A program made the translations under genes and the position numbers. Positions 18,614 to 27,525 of a stretch of DNA of 64,000 bases are shown here, piece by piece (within the stretch, counting starts at the first letter, position 1; every line of letters begins with the position of its first letter). The notes under the pieces are model-generated. The model was not told the origin of the DNA. It searched no databases and was given only the letters and a program-made list of their open reading frames with translations. The DNA comes from Pedobacter mendelii (GTDB lineage Bacteria > Bacteroidota > Bacteroidia > Sphingobacteriales > Sphingobacteriaceae). The stretch lies in contig NZ_BMDJ01000007.1 in the NCBI RefSeq assembly GCF_014635725.1, positions 124,001 through 188,000 on the forward strand, given 5' to 3'.

Positions 18614-18646
18614 AAACCTTATAGGTTTTAAAAACCTATAAGGTTT
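18614..18646. repeat. REP-like palindrome between ilvC and leuC
   Basis: Arm AAACCTTATAGG, 9-base centre, arm CCTATAAGGTTT. The centre is the same as in 3185-3217 and the arms are exchanged, so it belongs to the family flanking the RAYT gene about 15 kb away. Confidence 0.8.
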
Positions 18647-18654
18647 GATTTTTA

Positions 18655-20136
18655 CTATGCTGTTTTAATTGCTTTCATAGCAGTCATCGCCTTGCGTAAA
18701 GTAGCGCCAATTTGTTCTACCTCGTGCGAGCGAATGGCCTCATTTACCTCAATTAATTTTCTGTTATCAACAGCGCCATCTTTGCCGTCGTTAAAGTTTT
18801 TACCCACTAAATCGGTATCCACTTTTTTCATAAAATCGGCTAACAAAGGCTTGCAAGCTTGGTCGAACAGGTAACAACCATACTCAGCGGTATCAGAAAT
18901 TACGCGGTTCATTTCGAACAACTTCTTACGTGCAATCGTATTAGCGATTAGCGGAGTTTCGTGTAAAGATTCGTAGTAAGCAGATTCTGGCTTAATTCCA
19001 GCCTGAACCATTGTTTCGAAAGCCAATTCGACACCTGCACGAACGAAAGCAACCATTAATGTATAGTTATCGAAATACTCTTGCTCACCGATTTTCACAT
19101 CGCCAGCAGGTGTTTTTTCGAAAGCAGTTTCGCCAGTTTCCGCTCTCCAAGCCAACAAATTTTTATCTCCATTTGCCCAATCTTCCATCATAATACGGCT
19201 AAATTCGCCACTCATAATATCATCCTGGTGTTTTTGAAACAACGGACGCATAATGTCTTTCAATTCTTCTGAAATTTCGAAAGCTTTAACTTTAGCTACA
19301 TTGCTTAAACGGTCCATCATTGCAGTAATACCACCTTGTTTTAAAGCCTCAGTAATTACCTCAACACCATATTGAACCAATTTAGATGCATAACCAGCAT
19401 CGATTCCTTTCTCTACCATTTTATCAAAAGATAGGATAGAACCTGTTTGCAACAAGCCACAAAGAATGGTTTGCTCGCCCATTAAATCGGATTTTACTTC
19501 GGCAACGAACGATGATTTTAATACACCAGCTCTATGGCCACCTGTGCCAACCGCATAAGCTTTTGCCTGTGCTAATCCTTTACCTTGAGGGTCATTTTCT
19601 GGGTGTACAGCAATCAAAGTTGGTACACCAAAACCACGAACATATTCTGCTCTAACTTCGCTGCCCGGGCATTTTGGTGCCACCATAATAACGGTTAAAT
19701 CTTTACGTATTTGCATGCCTTCTTCTACAATGTTGAAACCATGAGAGTAAGATAGTGTTGCTCCATCTTTCATTAATGGCATTATTGCATTAACTACTGC
19801 AGTATGTTGTTTATCTGGTGTAAGGTTAATTACCACATCAGCAGTAGGAATTAATTCTTTGTAAGTACCAACGTTAAAGTTGTTTTCTGTTGCATTTTTC
19901 CAAGAATCTCTTTTACCTTCAATTGCCTCTTTACGCAACGTGTAGCTCACATCTAAACCACTATCTCTTAAATTTAAACCTTGGTTTAGGCCTTGAGCGC
20001 CACAACCTACAATTACCAGTTTTTTGCCTTTTAAAGCGCTAACGCCATCTAAAAATTCGCTGCTATCCATGAAATCGCAAACACCCAATTGGTTCAATTT
20101 TTCTCTAAGAGGTAATGTGTTAAAATAATTTGACAT
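18655..20136 (-). CDS. ilvC: Ketol-acid reductoisomerase (class II, long form)
   Basis: The enzyme performs alkyl migration and NADPH reduction in valine and isoleucine synthesis. The start [14 protein letters not shown] at 20136 matches the E. coli-like class II N-terminus; an upstream in-frame ATG at 20160 is less likely. Motifs are the Rossmann [17 protein letters not shown], then [29 protein letters not shown] and GAD/knotted-domain sequences with duplicated C-terminal domains. The length of about 493 residues marks the long plant/E. coli type. Confidence 0.96.
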   Translation of the reverse strand: MSNYFNTLPLREKLNQLGVCDFMDSSEFLDGVSALKGKKLVIVGCGAQGLNQGLNLRDSGLDVSYTLRKEAIEGKRDSWKNATENNFNVGTYKELIPTADVVINLTPDKQHTAVVNAIMPLMKDGATLSYSHGFNIVEEGMQIRKDLTVIMVAPKCPGSEVRAEYVRGFGVPTLIAVHPENDPQGKGLAQAKAYAVGTGGHRAGVLKSSFVAEVKSDLMGEQTILCGLLQTGSILSFDKMVEKGIDAGYASKLVQYGVEVITEALKQGGITAMMDRLSNVAKVKAFEISEELKDIMRPLFQKHQDDIMSGEFSRIMMEDWANGDKNLLAWRAETGETAFEKTPAGDVKIGEQEYFDNYTLMVAFVRAGVELAFETMVQAGIKPESAYYESLHETPLIANTIARKKLFEMNRVISDTAEYGCYLFDQACKPLLADFMKKVDTDLVGKNFNDGKDGAVDNRKLIEVNEAIRSHEVEQIGATLRKAMTAMKAIKTA

Positions 20137-20152
20137 CGTTTTATTGGTTTTA

Positions 20153-20186
20153 AGCCCCACCCAACCCTCCCCAGAGGGGAGGACTT
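20153..20186. repeat. CCTCCCC-type palindromic intergenic repeat
   Basis: AGCCCCACCCAACCCTCCCC and AGAGGGGAGGACTT form an inverted repeat (CCTCCCC/GGGGAGG) just upstream of the ilvC start. A close relative is embedded in leuD at 15352-15386. Confidence 0.75.
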
Positions 20187-20264
20187 AGCAGGATGTTTAA
20201 TTTTATCGGTTTATATTTTTTTTATTCTTTTGGATGATATATTGATGAGATGATTTCACCGATT

Positions 20265-20420
20265 TATTTTTTGAAAAGGTGGTTTCAGTACTCTTCGGCT
20301 CGTTCAGTCCCGCTTTCTGTTTCAATCTTTTTGTGTTTGTCAGTGTTAGCCTGTCGAAAAACCTGCAGCAAAAAGTATTTCCACTTCAATCGGGTTTAGA
20401 AAACTTAGTTTTGCTGTTTC
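20265..20420. repeat. Dispersed intergenic repeat, copy 2
   Basis: Shares GTTTCAGT, TTCGG, TTCAGTCCCGCT, TTTCAATCTTTTT and AAAAGTATTTCCAC in order with 10594-10737. No gene is seen in the 335-base gap between ilvC and the DinB gene. Confidence 0.6.
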
Positions 20421-20471
20421 AAATCCTAATCCATTTTCCATCTTCCATTTTCAACTCAACATCTTCCATCA

Positions 20472-20933
20472 TCACAAATTTTTCTTCAATGCCAATGCAT
20501 ATCCATAATGCAGGTTATCATGCCCAATCGTTGTAATCAATATTTCTTCAATGCTCTTCATCTTTACACCATAAGTTGCAGTTGGAAAAGGAGTGATGGT
20601 AGCAAACACACCATTCGCATAATCTTCCTTTATCTTTTCAATACTTTCTAATGCCAATGCTTTCAATTCTAAAACTTCCTGTTCCGTTACCGTATAAGTC
20701 GGGCGAGTATCTTTCTTATAGAATTCATTAAACTTTACCGAGCTTGCATCCGCTAAAATCCCTGTGCGTACATAACAAAGCGTTTGGGTGCTCACTACAA
20801 TATGGCCGAAATTCCAAATGATATTATTGTTATAGCCATCAGGAATTTTATTCAATTGTTCGATGGTTAAGCCATCAATCCATTTGATAAATGCTTTTCT
20901 CGAGTTTATTATAAATTCAAATATTTGTTTCAT
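20472..20933 (-). CDS. DinB superfamily protein
   Basis: The 153-residue protein has the DinB four-helix bundle pattern: FEFIINSRKAFIKWIDGLTIEQLNKIP, a first helix with IIWNFGHIVVSTQTL (His of the metal triad) and a C-terminal HDNLHYGYALAL that supplies the other histidines. Such proteins are metal-dependent thiol transferases or of unknown role. It lies between ilvN and ilvC in the same direction but has no known link with branched-chain amino acids. Confidence 0.82.
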   Translation of the reverse strand: MKQIFEFIINSRKAFIKWIDGLTIEQLNKIPDGYNNNIIWNFGHIVVSTQTLCYVRTGILADASSVKFNEFYKKDTRPTYTVTEQEVLELKALALESIEKIKEDYANGVFATITPFPTATYGVKMKSIEEILITTIGHDNLHYGYALALKKNL

Positions 20934-20943
20934 TGTTATTTTT

Positions 20944-20987
20944 GTATCAAGTAGTAAGTATCGAGTATCAAGTAGTAAGTATCAAGC
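20944..20987. repeat. AAGTATCAAGTA-type degenerate tandem repeat
   Basis: Repeated GTATCAAGTAGTAAGTATCGAGT units in the ilvN-DinB gap. Relatives occur at 15853-15884, 25941-25985, 27785-27859 and 30424-30474. Confidence 0.65.
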
Positions 20988-21030
20988 TTAGTACCTTCCG
21001 GCTTAAACCTTTCTACCCTCTACCTTTCTC

Positions 21031-21669
21031 TTACATGGTAAATATCTTTCCGCCTTTTTCTAAAAATTCGTTTTCAACCAATTCTTCGCCTGGTTCTTCT
21101 GCTTCAAATTCTTTCAGTTTTTCGTGGAAACCGGCACTATCTTTAATAATCGCCACTCTTGCCGAACGAACAAATTCGATAAGCTCATAAGGCTCAAGTG
21201 CCTTAACTAATGCATCCGTTTCTTCTCTATGGCCTGTTACAGCGAAAACAGTGTAATCTTTACGAATTACCACTGCGCTTGCACCATACTGTCTTAATAA
21301 ACGTTCAACAGTTACTTTTTCAGCAATTTCATCAGTAGAAACCTTGTACAAAGCCAATTCCTGCCAGATAATTTCGTCGTTAGTATTGAAATAAACTTTC
21401 AATACTTCAATCTGCTTTTCTATCTGACGGGCAAGTTTTCTCACCACTTCGTAACCTTCGTGGATTACAATATTAAAACGGTGTATACCATCAATTTCTG
21501 ATGCCGAACTGTTTAAACTCTCAATGTTGATTTTTCTTTTCGAGAAGATAATTGCAATTCTATTTAATAACCCGATGCGGTTTTCAGCATATACGGTAAT
21601 CGTATATTCCTGCTTTCCATCTAAGTCAAGCGTATCTTCTGTATATTTTATTTTATCTTCAGTAGTCAT
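21031..21669 (-). CDS. ilvN: Acetolactate synthase small (regulatory) subunit
   Basis: The start MTTEDKIKYTED at 21669 is preferred; a longer frame starts at 21729. The N-terminal ACT domain begins at KQEYTITVYAENRIGLLNRIAIIFSKRKINIESLN, the standard valine-binding fold, and a C-terminal ALS_ss_C domain follows. At 212 residues it is longer than the E. coli IlvN form and like IlvH. It lies 76 bases downstream of ilvB. It confers feedback inhibition on IlvB. Confidence 0.93.
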   Translation of the reverse strand: MTTEDKIKYTEDTLDLDGKQEYTITVYAENRIGLLNRIAIIFSKRKINIESLNSSASEIDGIHRFNIVIHEGYEVVRKLARQIEKQIEVLKVYFNTNDEIIWQELALYKVSTDEIAEKVTVERLLRQYGASAVVIRKDYTVFAVTGHREETDALVKALEPYELIEFVRSARVAIIKDSAGFHEKLKEFEAEEPGEELVENEFLEKGGKIFTM

Positions 21670-21745
21670 GTTTCTTGGATTAAGGATGAAAGAGCAAAGA
21701 TTAAAGAGTAATGTAAAATCCTTGTTCATTTATCTTTTGTCTTAA

Positions 21746-23497
21746 TTATTTTAACCTAATTTCACTAACGCTCATTCCTTGCGGAACCATTGGGAAAACG
21801 TTATTTTCTCTTCCAACCATAACCTCTAAAAGGTAAGAACCTTTATGGTTTATCATGGTTTCCAAAGCAGTTCTCAAGTTTTCGCGTTGGTTAACCATTT
21901 GCGCTTCTATGTAATATGCTTTTGCTAAAGCCACAAAATCAGGACTTGTAATGTTCACAAAAGAGTAGCGTTTATCGTTAAATAACTGTTGCCATTGGCG
22001 AACCATGCCTAAAAAGCGGTTGTTCAAAATCAGGATTTTCACGTCAGCACCGAATTGCATAATCGTACCCAATTCTTGTGGTGTCATTTGGAAACCACCA
22101 TCGCCTATTATTGCGATAACTGTTTTATTGGGCGCACCATATTTAGCACCAATCGCCGCTGGTAATCCAAAACCCATTGTGCCTAATCCTCCAGATGTAA
22201 TATTACTTCTGGTATTATTAAATTTGGCATAGCGGCATGCAACCATTTGGTGTTGACCAACATCTGTTACAATAATTGCTTCACCATCACAAATTTCGTT
22301 GATGTTGCGTAATACTTCGCCCATTGTAATTTCATCTCCCTCTGGATAAAGTTCTGGAGTAATTACTTGGTCTATTTCCTGTTGATTGTAATCTCTGAAA
22401 ATAGCTAACCATTCTTCGTGTTTATTTTCATTAACCAAATTAGTTAATAGCGGAAGTGTTTCCTTACAATCGCCCCAAACGCCGACATCGGCTTTAACAT
22501 TTTTATCAATTTCGGCAGGGTCGATATCTAAGTGAACAATTTTTGCTTGTTTAGCATATTTGTCTAACCGGCCAGTTACCCGGTCATCGAAACGCATCCC
22601 GATGGCTATAATAACATCAGCCTCATTGGTTAAAACATTCGGGCCATAATTTCCATGCATACCTAACATACCCACGTTTAATGGGTGAGAAGTTGGGATT
22701 GCACCTTCGCCCATAATTGTCCATGCCGCTGGAATGCCACTTTTATCGATAAAAGCTTTAAATTCTTGTTCTGCGCTACCTAAAACAATACCTTGGCCGA
22801 ATAATACAAATGGTTTTTTAGCTGCGTTAATTAACTCAGCAGCTTGCTCAATATATTCTACCCTTACTTTTGGTTTAGGGCGATAAGAACGAATGTGATT
22901 GCATTTTATATACTCTGGAAATTCCTCAATCTGTATTTGTGCATTTTTGGTAATATCAATTAAAACTGGCCCCGGTCTCCCGCTTTTAGCGATATAGAAT
23001 GCTTTTGCTAAAACTTCCTGTATTTCGTTGGCATCAGTAACCTGATAGTTCCACTTGGTAACTGGCGTTGTAATGTTGATTACATCAGTTTCCTGAAAAG
23101 CATCGGTACCTAATAAATGGGCAAAAACTTGTCCTGTAATCACTACTAAAGGCGTACTATCAATTTGAGCATCAGCTAAACCTGTAACTAAGTTAGTTGC
23201 ACCTGGTCCGCTGGTTGCAAAACAAACACCTACTTTGCCACTTGTTCTGGCAAAACCTTGTGCAGCATGGATACCACCTTGTTCATGTCGAACCAAAATA
23301 TGCTCCAACTTGTCTGAGTAATCGTAAAGTGCATCATAAATTGGCATAATTGCGCCGCCCGGATAACCGAAAATGGTGGTTACACCCTCTTCAATTAATC
23401 CATTCAACAAAACCTGTGAGCCTGTTCCCTTAAATAAAGTTTTCGAGGTTTCTGCTTTAGCCTCAGTTTGTTGTATCATATCTTGTGCAGTTTCCAT
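21746..23497 (-). CDS. ilvB: Acetolactate synthase large (catalytic) subunit
   Basis: The enzyme makes acetolactate or acetohydroxybutyrate from pyruvate with ThDP, FAD and Mg. Visible motifs: FGYPGGAIMPIYDAL with the catalytic Glu in VRHEQGGIHAAQGFAR, the ThDP motif GDGGFQMTPQELGTI...NNRFLGMVRQWQ and central-domain sequences. At 583 residues it is full length. It precedes ilvN and is followed upstream by the ORF6N gene and ilvD, all on the minus strand. Confidence 0.97.
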   Translation of the reverse strand: METAQDMIQQTEAKAETSKTLFKGTGSQVLLNGLIEEGVTTIFGYPGGAIMPIYDALYDYSDKLEHILVRHEQGGIHAAQGFARTSGKVGVCFATSGPGATNLVTGLADAQIDSTPLVVITGQVFAHLLGTDAFQETDVINITTPVTKWNYQVTDANEIQEVLAKAFYIAKSGRPGPVLIDITKNAQIQIEEFPEYIKCNHIRSYRPKPKVRVEYIEQAAELINAAKKPFVLFGQGIVLGSAEQEFKAFIDKSGIPAAWTIMGEGAIPTSHPLNVGMLGMHGNYGPNVLTNEADVIIAIGMRFDDRVTGRLDKYAKQAKIVHLDIDPAEIDKNVKADVGVWGDCKETLPLLTNLVNENKHEEWLAIFRDYNQQEIDQVITPELYPEGDEITMGEVLRNINEICDGEAIIVTDVGQHQMVACRYAKFNNTRSNITSGGLGTMGFGLPAAIGAKYGAPNKTVIAIIGDGGFQMTPQELGTIMQFGADVKILILNNRFLGMVRQWQQLFNDKRYSFVNITSPDFVALAKAYYIEAQMVNQRENLRTALETMINHKGSYLLEVMVGRENNVFPMVPQGMSVSEIRLK

Positions 23498-23518
23498 AAT
23501 TATGTTTTTGCGGTCCTA

Positions 23519-24118
23519 TTATTTTTTAATTTTAAACCCAATTCTTTCTCTATCGTTCCACTTTAATTGAGCAATTTTCTCATCGATTAAATTTTCCATA
23601 GCATCGTAAAGTTCATTTAGCTGAACATCATGTTCACCAATCCGTTCTTTAATTTCTGTAAGTTGTTCATTGATGTTGTTTTGCTTTAGCAAAATTTTCC
23701 GAACATCAACAAAGGTCCTCATGATGGCAATGTTCATATTTATTGCCTTTTCACTTTTCAAAACACCACTTAGCATGGCTACACCTTGCTCGGTAAATGC
23801 ATATGACATCTTTCGAGTGCCACCCCAACTTGAAGTCACAATTTGTGACTTCAAGTTGGGGTCGTATGTTTTCAACATTTGTTGTGACAAATCATTGTTT
23901 TTTTGATAACCGGTTACAATTTGTGACCGCATACTTTCCCATTCATTTGTCGTCAGTTGAAACATAAAATCTTCCGGAAAACGCATTAAATTTCGCTTAA
24001 CCGCTTGGTTCAATACTTTAGTTTCTACCTCATAAAGTGATGCTAAATCAAAATCTAACATTACTCTTTCACCCCGAATTACATAAATTCTGCTTTCAAT
24101 GCTTTTAATAATTTGCAT
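23519..24118 (-). CDS. ORF6N-domain DNA-binding protein
   Basis: The first 100 residues match the ORF6N domain: ESRIYVIRGERVMLDFDLASLYEVETKVLNQAVKRNLMRFPEDFMFQLT, then WGGTRKMSYAFTEQGVAMLSGVLKS. A coiled-coil segment (about 135-190, QNNINEQLTEIKERIGEHDVQLNELYDAMENLI) follows. These proteins are common on phages and in Bacteroidetes chromosomes and are thought to bind DNA. Here it lies between ilvD and ilvB on the same strand, most likely a later insertion. A perfect 39-bp palindrome inside it (23823-23861) encodes DPNLKSQIVTSSWG. Confidence 0.88.
   Translation of the reverse strand: MQIIKSIESRIYVIRGERVMLDFDLASLYEVETKVLNQAVKRNLMRFPEDFMFQLTTNEWESMRSQIVTGYQKNNDLSQQMLKTYDPNLKSQIVTSSWGGTRKMSYAFTEQGVAMLSGVLKSEKAINMNIAIMRTFVDVRKILLKQNNINEQLTEIKERIGEHDVQLNELYDAMENLIDEKIAQLKWNDRERIGFKIKK
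23823..23861. repeat. Perfect 39-bp palindrome inside the ORF6N gene
   Basis: A 19-base arm beginning CCCCAACTTGAAGTCACAA is followed by one base and the exact reverse complement. A related partial palindrome GGTTACAATTTGTGACC lies at 23912-23928. Confidence 0.9.
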
Positions 24119-24164
24119 GTGGTATTCATTTAAATATTAATTTATTGTCGGGATGACTTCAAAT

Positions 24165-25847
24165 TTAATATTCATCAGTTACGCAGCCACTTGCTGCGTC
24201 TGATACAGTTTTAGCATATTTATAAAGTACACCTTTAGTTACCTTCAATTCGGGCTGAACATATTTTTGTCTTCGCTCTGAGATAACTTCATCGCTAACT
24301 TGTAAGCTGATAATATTATTTACAGCATCGATTAAAATTCTATCATCATCTTCCACCAGGCCAATTAAGCCGCCTTTGTAAGATTCAGGTGTAATGTGGC
24401 CCACCACAAATCCATGAGTACCACCCGAAAAACGGCCATCAGTAATTAATGCAACCGATTTACCCAAACCCGCACCAATAATTGCAGAAGTTGGTTTTAG
24501 CATTTCAGGCATTCCAGGAGCGCCTACAGGTCCAGAGTTTTTAATCACAATAACATCACCAGGTTGAACACGACCGCTCGAAATACCAGCAATTAAATCA
24601 TGTTCGCCATCAAATACACGTGCCGGACCTTCGAATTTTTCACCTTCTTTTCCACTTATTTTTGCAACAGAACCTTTTTCAGCTAAGTTTCCGTACAAAA
24701 TTTGTAAGTGACCAGTTGCTTTAATAGGCTCGCTTAATTTTTGAATGATTTTCTGGTCGTAATCCATAATCGATTTAACATCAGCCAAGTTTTCTGCTAC
24801 CGTTTTTCCGGTTACGGTTAAGCAATCGCCATGTAATAAATCTTCATCCAATAAGTATTTTAAAACAGCCGGGATACCACCATATTGATGTAAATCTTGC
24901 ATTAAATATTTACCGCTGGGTTTAAAATCGGCTAATACAGGTGTTACATCACTCATTCTTTGGAAGTCATCTTGCGTAATTTCTACGCCAATGGCTTTTC
25001 CCATTGCAATAAAGTGTAATACTGCATTTGTACTTCCACCTAAAATGATAATCGAACGAATGGCATTTTCAAATGCTTTTCTCGTCATGATATCAGAAGG
25101 TTTGATGTCTTTTTCTAATAAAATTTTGATGTACTTACCTGCATCTAAACACTCTTGTTTTTTCTCTTCGCTAATGGCTGGGTTTGAAGAAGAATAAGGT
25201 AAACTCATTCCTAAAGCCTCAATTGCAGATGCCATTGTATTCGCCGTGTACATGCCGCCACATGCGCCTGCACCTGGGCAAGTATGTTTGATAATTCCTT
25301 GATAATCTTCTTCAGAAAGGTTGCCACATATTTTTTGGCCTAAAGCCTCGAAAGCAGAAACGATGTTTAGTTCTTCACCTTTGTAATAACCCGGAGCAAT
25401 CGTGCCGCCGTAAACCATAATCGATGGGCGGTCTAAACGAGCCATGGCCATAATGGCACCAGGCATATTTTTATCACAACCAGGGATGGAAATAATACCA
25501 TCATAATATTGGCCACCACAAATGGTTTCGATACTGTCTGCAATTACATCGCGACTTACCAAAGAGTAACGCATGCCATCAGTACCGTTGCTCATACCAT
25601 CACTTACGCCAATTGTATTAAAAACTAAGCCAACTAAATCATTTTTCCAAACGCCTGCTTTAACATCTTTTGCAAGGTCGTTAAGGTGCATATTGCAGGT
25701 ATTTCCATCATAACCCATACTCGCTATACCCACTTGTGCTTTTGCCATATCGGCATCAGTTAAACCGATTCCATAAAGCATGGCTTGTGCTGCAGGTTGC
25801 GTTGGGTCTTGTGTAAATGTTTTACTGTACTTATTTAATTCACTCAT
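24165..25847 (-). CDS. ilvD: Dihydroxy-acid dehydratase
   Basis: The enzyme removes water from dihydroxy acids in valine/isoleucine synthesis. Cluster-binding cysteines are visible in [21 protein letters not shown] and [18 protein letters not shown], and the C-terminus has [20 protein letters not shown]. At 560 residues it is full length. It is the second gene of the cluster, 137 bases after ilvE; an AAGTATCAAG-type repeat lies in that gap. Confidence 0.97.
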   Translation of the reverse strand: MSELNKYSKTFTQDPTQPAAQAMLYGIGLTDADMAKAQVGIASMGYDGNTCNMHLNDLAKDVKAGVWKNDLVGLVFNTIGVSDGMSNGTDGMRYSLVSRDVIADSIETICGGQYYDGIISIPGCDKNMPGAIMAMARLDRPSIMVYGGTIAPGYYKGEELNIVSAFEALGQKICGNLSEEDYQGIIKHTCPGAGACGGMYTANTMASAIEALGMSLPYSSSNPAISEEKKQECLDAGKYIKILLEKDIKPSDIMTRKAFENAIRSIIILGGSTNAVLHFIAMGKAIGVEITQDDFQRMSDVTPVLADFKPSGKYLMQDLHQYGGIPAVLKYLLDEDLLHGDCLTVTGKTVAENLADVKSIMDYDQKIIQKLSEPIKATGHLQILYGNLAEKGSVAKISGKEGEKFEGPARVFDGEHDLIAGISSGRVQPGDVIVIKNSGPVGAPGMPEMLKPTSAIIGAGLGKSVALITDGRFSGGTHGFVVGHITPESYKGGLIGLVEDDDRILIDAVNNIISLQVSDEVISERRQKYVQPELKVTKGVLYKYAKTVSDAASGCVTDEY

Positions 25848-25940
25848 TGTTATTGGAAGTTGTAATGTTTTGTATGGATGTAATGTCGTCCTTAATAGTT
25901 ATAATGTTGTAATATTTTTGAAGTTGAAAGTTTTCAGCTA

Positions 25941-25985
25941 ATCTTGATACTTGATACTCAGTACTTGATACTTACTATTCGCTAC
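25941..25985. repeat. AAGTATCAAGTA-type degenerate tandem repeat
   Basis: CTTGATACTTGATACTCAGTACTTGATACTTACTATTCGCTAC, on the opposite strand sense to the copy at 20944, ends at the ilvE stop. Confidence 0.65.
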
Positions 25986-26875
25986 TAAATAATCACTTCG
26001 TAATTTACTTTCTCTAGCACAAGATTTTTATAAGCACGTTGTATGGTATAACCCAAAGATTCTCTCCAAAGCGTACGGAAAACGATATCATCTATCGATG
26101 CGATACCGGCAATTTCAGTAGCTGTACCACACAAAAAAGCGCCATCTGCATTCTTCAAATCTTCCACGGTTAATTTTTTCTCTATGCATTCAATATCTAA
26201 AACTGTGCAAAGTTCTTTAACAGTTGCCCTTGTAATGCCCGGTAAAATATTGCCTGCAGATGGTGTATAAAGCTTCCCATCTTTTTCGATGAAAATGTTA
26301 GCGCCAGATGCCTCAGCCACAAAACCATGCATATCTAAAAGCAAAGCTTCATCATAGCCTTTATTGTTGGCCGCTGTTGTTGCCAAGATAGAGTTTACAT
26401 AATTACCGCTCAATTTCGCCTCCATGGGTGTTGATTTTGGATTTGGCCTTTCGTAATCGGAAATTGTTAATTTCAATAATTTATTCCCCGAATAAGCATC
26501 CCAATCCCAGGCACAAATTAAAATGGAAACACCAGTTGGTCCATTCAATTTCATGTTTGGGTGGCAAAAAACAAGCGGACGGATATAAGCGTCTTTCAGT
26601 TTATTTAGCGTAAGTAATTTATAGGTTTCTTTAACTAACTCTTCCTTATCCCATGGAAATGGAATATTTGCCAGTTGACATGATCGCTCTAAACGGTCGA
26701 AATGGGCAGCTGCTTTAAAAATGCGATTGCCATTGTGCGTTTTGTAGGCTCTAATACCTTCAAAAGCAGCATAACCATAATGTAGCGACTGACCATAAAG
26801 ATCAGTACTGCTATCTACAGCCTTTTCAAACTTTCCATCAAGGTATATAATCGTATTAGAATTATAGTACTTCAT
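25985..26875 (-). CDS. ilvE: Branched-chain amino acid aminotransferase (class IV)
   Basis: The enzyme transfers the amino group in the last step of valine, leucine and isoleucine synthesis. The PLP lysine is in AKLSGNYVNSILA (about residue 153), with DEALLLDMHGFVAEASGANIF and GTATEIAGIASID as further family motifs. At 296 residues it is of normal length. It is the first structural gene of the cluster and lies directly downstream of the attenuator hairpin at 26895-26929, so its transcription is probably controlled by amino-acid supply. Confidence 0.95.
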   Translation of the reverse strand: MKYYNSNTIIYLDGKFEKAVDSSTDLYGQSLHYGYAAFEGIRAYKTHNGNRIFKAAAHFDRLERSCQLANIPFPWDKEELVKETYKLLTLNKLKDAYIRPLVFCHPNMKLNGPTGVSILICAWDWDAYSGNKLLKLTISDYERPNPKSTPMEAKLSGNYVNSILATTAANNKGYDEALLLDMHGFVAEASGANIFIEKDGKLYTPSAGNILPGITRATVKELCTVLDIECIEKKLTVEDLKNADGAFLCGTATEIAGIASIDDIVFRTLWRESLGYTIQRAYKNLVLEKVNYEVII

Positions 26876-26894
26876 AATACTGCGTTTTGTTATT

Positions 26895-26929
26895 TAAAAA
26901 AAGCGTCCCGATTGTATCGGGACGCTTTA
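26895..26929 (-). terminator. Attenuator terminator upstream of ilvE
   Basis: Minus-strand arms AAAGCGTCCCGAT (26928-26916) and ATCGGGACGCTTT (26912-26900), 3-base loop, perfect 13-bp stem and a run of 7 T. It lies between the leader peptide and ilvE. Confidence 0.9.
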
Positions 26930-26954
26930 AGTATATTTAGTTATTTACATCTAT

Positions 26955-27089
26955 TTAAAAGCAGCCCGGTTTCTTCCCTAGTAAAATATTTAGGAGTAGT
27001 AGGTTCACAATAATGACAGGTAATAACAAAACATTTCCTGCTGCAATTGCAGGTGCGATGTTAGAAAAACGGTTGGTTTGAATTGTCAT
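26955..27089 (-). CDS. ilv-leu operon leader (attenuator) peptide, 44 residues
   Basis: The peptide has 16 Leu/Val/Ile residues within NVLLLPVIIVNLLLLNILLG (residues 19-38), including five LeuCTA or CTC codons that are unusual in this AT-rich genome. It is followed by KKPGCF and stop. Its start is ATG at 27089, and a longer frame begins at 27143. Codons 41-44 and the preceding base form ACCGGGCTGCTTT (26970-26958), which can pair with the 5' arm of the terminator below (11 of 13 positions including one G-U). A ribosome stalled on Leu/Ile/Val codons would leave that segment free, pairing would block the terminator and ilvE would be read. A ribosome reaching the stop would cover it and the terminator would form. 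All of this is read from sequence; regulation is inference from the E. coli ilv/leu model. Confidence 0.85.
   Translation of the reverse strand: MTIQTNRFSNIAPAIAAGNVLLLPVIIVNLLLLNILLGKKPGCF
26958..26970 (-). promoter_or_regulatory. Antiterminator segment of the ilv attenuator
   Basis: Minus-strand ACCGGGCTGCTTT mimics the 3' terminator arm (10 of 13 identical) and can pair with the 5' arm AAAGCGTCCCGAT at 26928-26916. It is the end of the leader peptide coding sequence. Confidence 0.75.
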
Positions 27090-27112
27090 TATTTCTTGAT
27101 GCTTTATAAATA

Positions 27113-27143
27113 CCAATTTAGTTTTTGGTTCATTAATATGCAA
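27113..27143 (-). promoter_or_regulatory. Candidate promoter of the ilv leader
   Basis: On the minus strand, TTG (27143-27141), 20 bases, then TAAATTGG (27120-27113) is close to the Bacteroidetes -33/-7 pattern (TTTG...TAnnTTTG). Leader ATG follows about 24 bases downstream. It is not a perfect match. Confidence 0.4.
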
Positions 27144-27451
27144 GAGAAATCAGAAAAAAGTGAAATAAGAATATAATTCTAACATATTAAGTTAATTCCG
27201 AATATTATTCTTTATAGTGGTGAATTTAGTGATTTAATGCCGACGAAGCTAGACTAAATATCAAAACGGTATATGGTATGTTTATTATGCTTGCATCATA
27301 AATTTTCCATTTTTCTTCTTAAAATTGCATTTTTGGAAATGAAATTTAAAAATTTAATAGATTTCTATTGGAATAAATTGTAAGAGTAACTTTAGAATTT
27401 ATCAAGTTACCTCATCATAATCCATTATAAAAATCAATTCTCCAATTTACA
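27144..27451. other. Intergenic region upstream of the ilv leader
   Basis: AT-rich, no ORF or repeat that I recognise. The minus-strand promoter signals above are the only likely features; the atpC terminator begins at 27452. Confidence 0.5.
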
Positions 27452-27489
27452 AAAAAAGCCTTTTCGAAATTAATCGAAAAGGCTTTTTT
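27452..27489. terminator. Bidirectional terminator between atpC and the ilv leader
   Basis: AAAAAAGCCTTTTCGA, 6-base loop, TCGAAAAGGCTTTTTT. A-run on one side and T-run on the other make it work on both strands. Confidence 0.85.
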
Positions 27490-27491
27490 GA

Positions 27492-27517
27492 GATGCTGAA
27501 ATAAATTCAGCATGACG
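27492..27517. repeat. Palindromic intergenic repeat (GATGCTGAAAT/ATTCAGCATGACG), copy 2
   Basis: One base different from 15127-15152. Confidence 0.7.
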
Positions 27518-27525
27518 AATTTCAA

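Noticed and set aside
23519..24118. Prophage remnant around the ORF6N gene
   Set aside because: Only one phage-type gene is present; no integrase, capsid or att-like repeats are visible near it.
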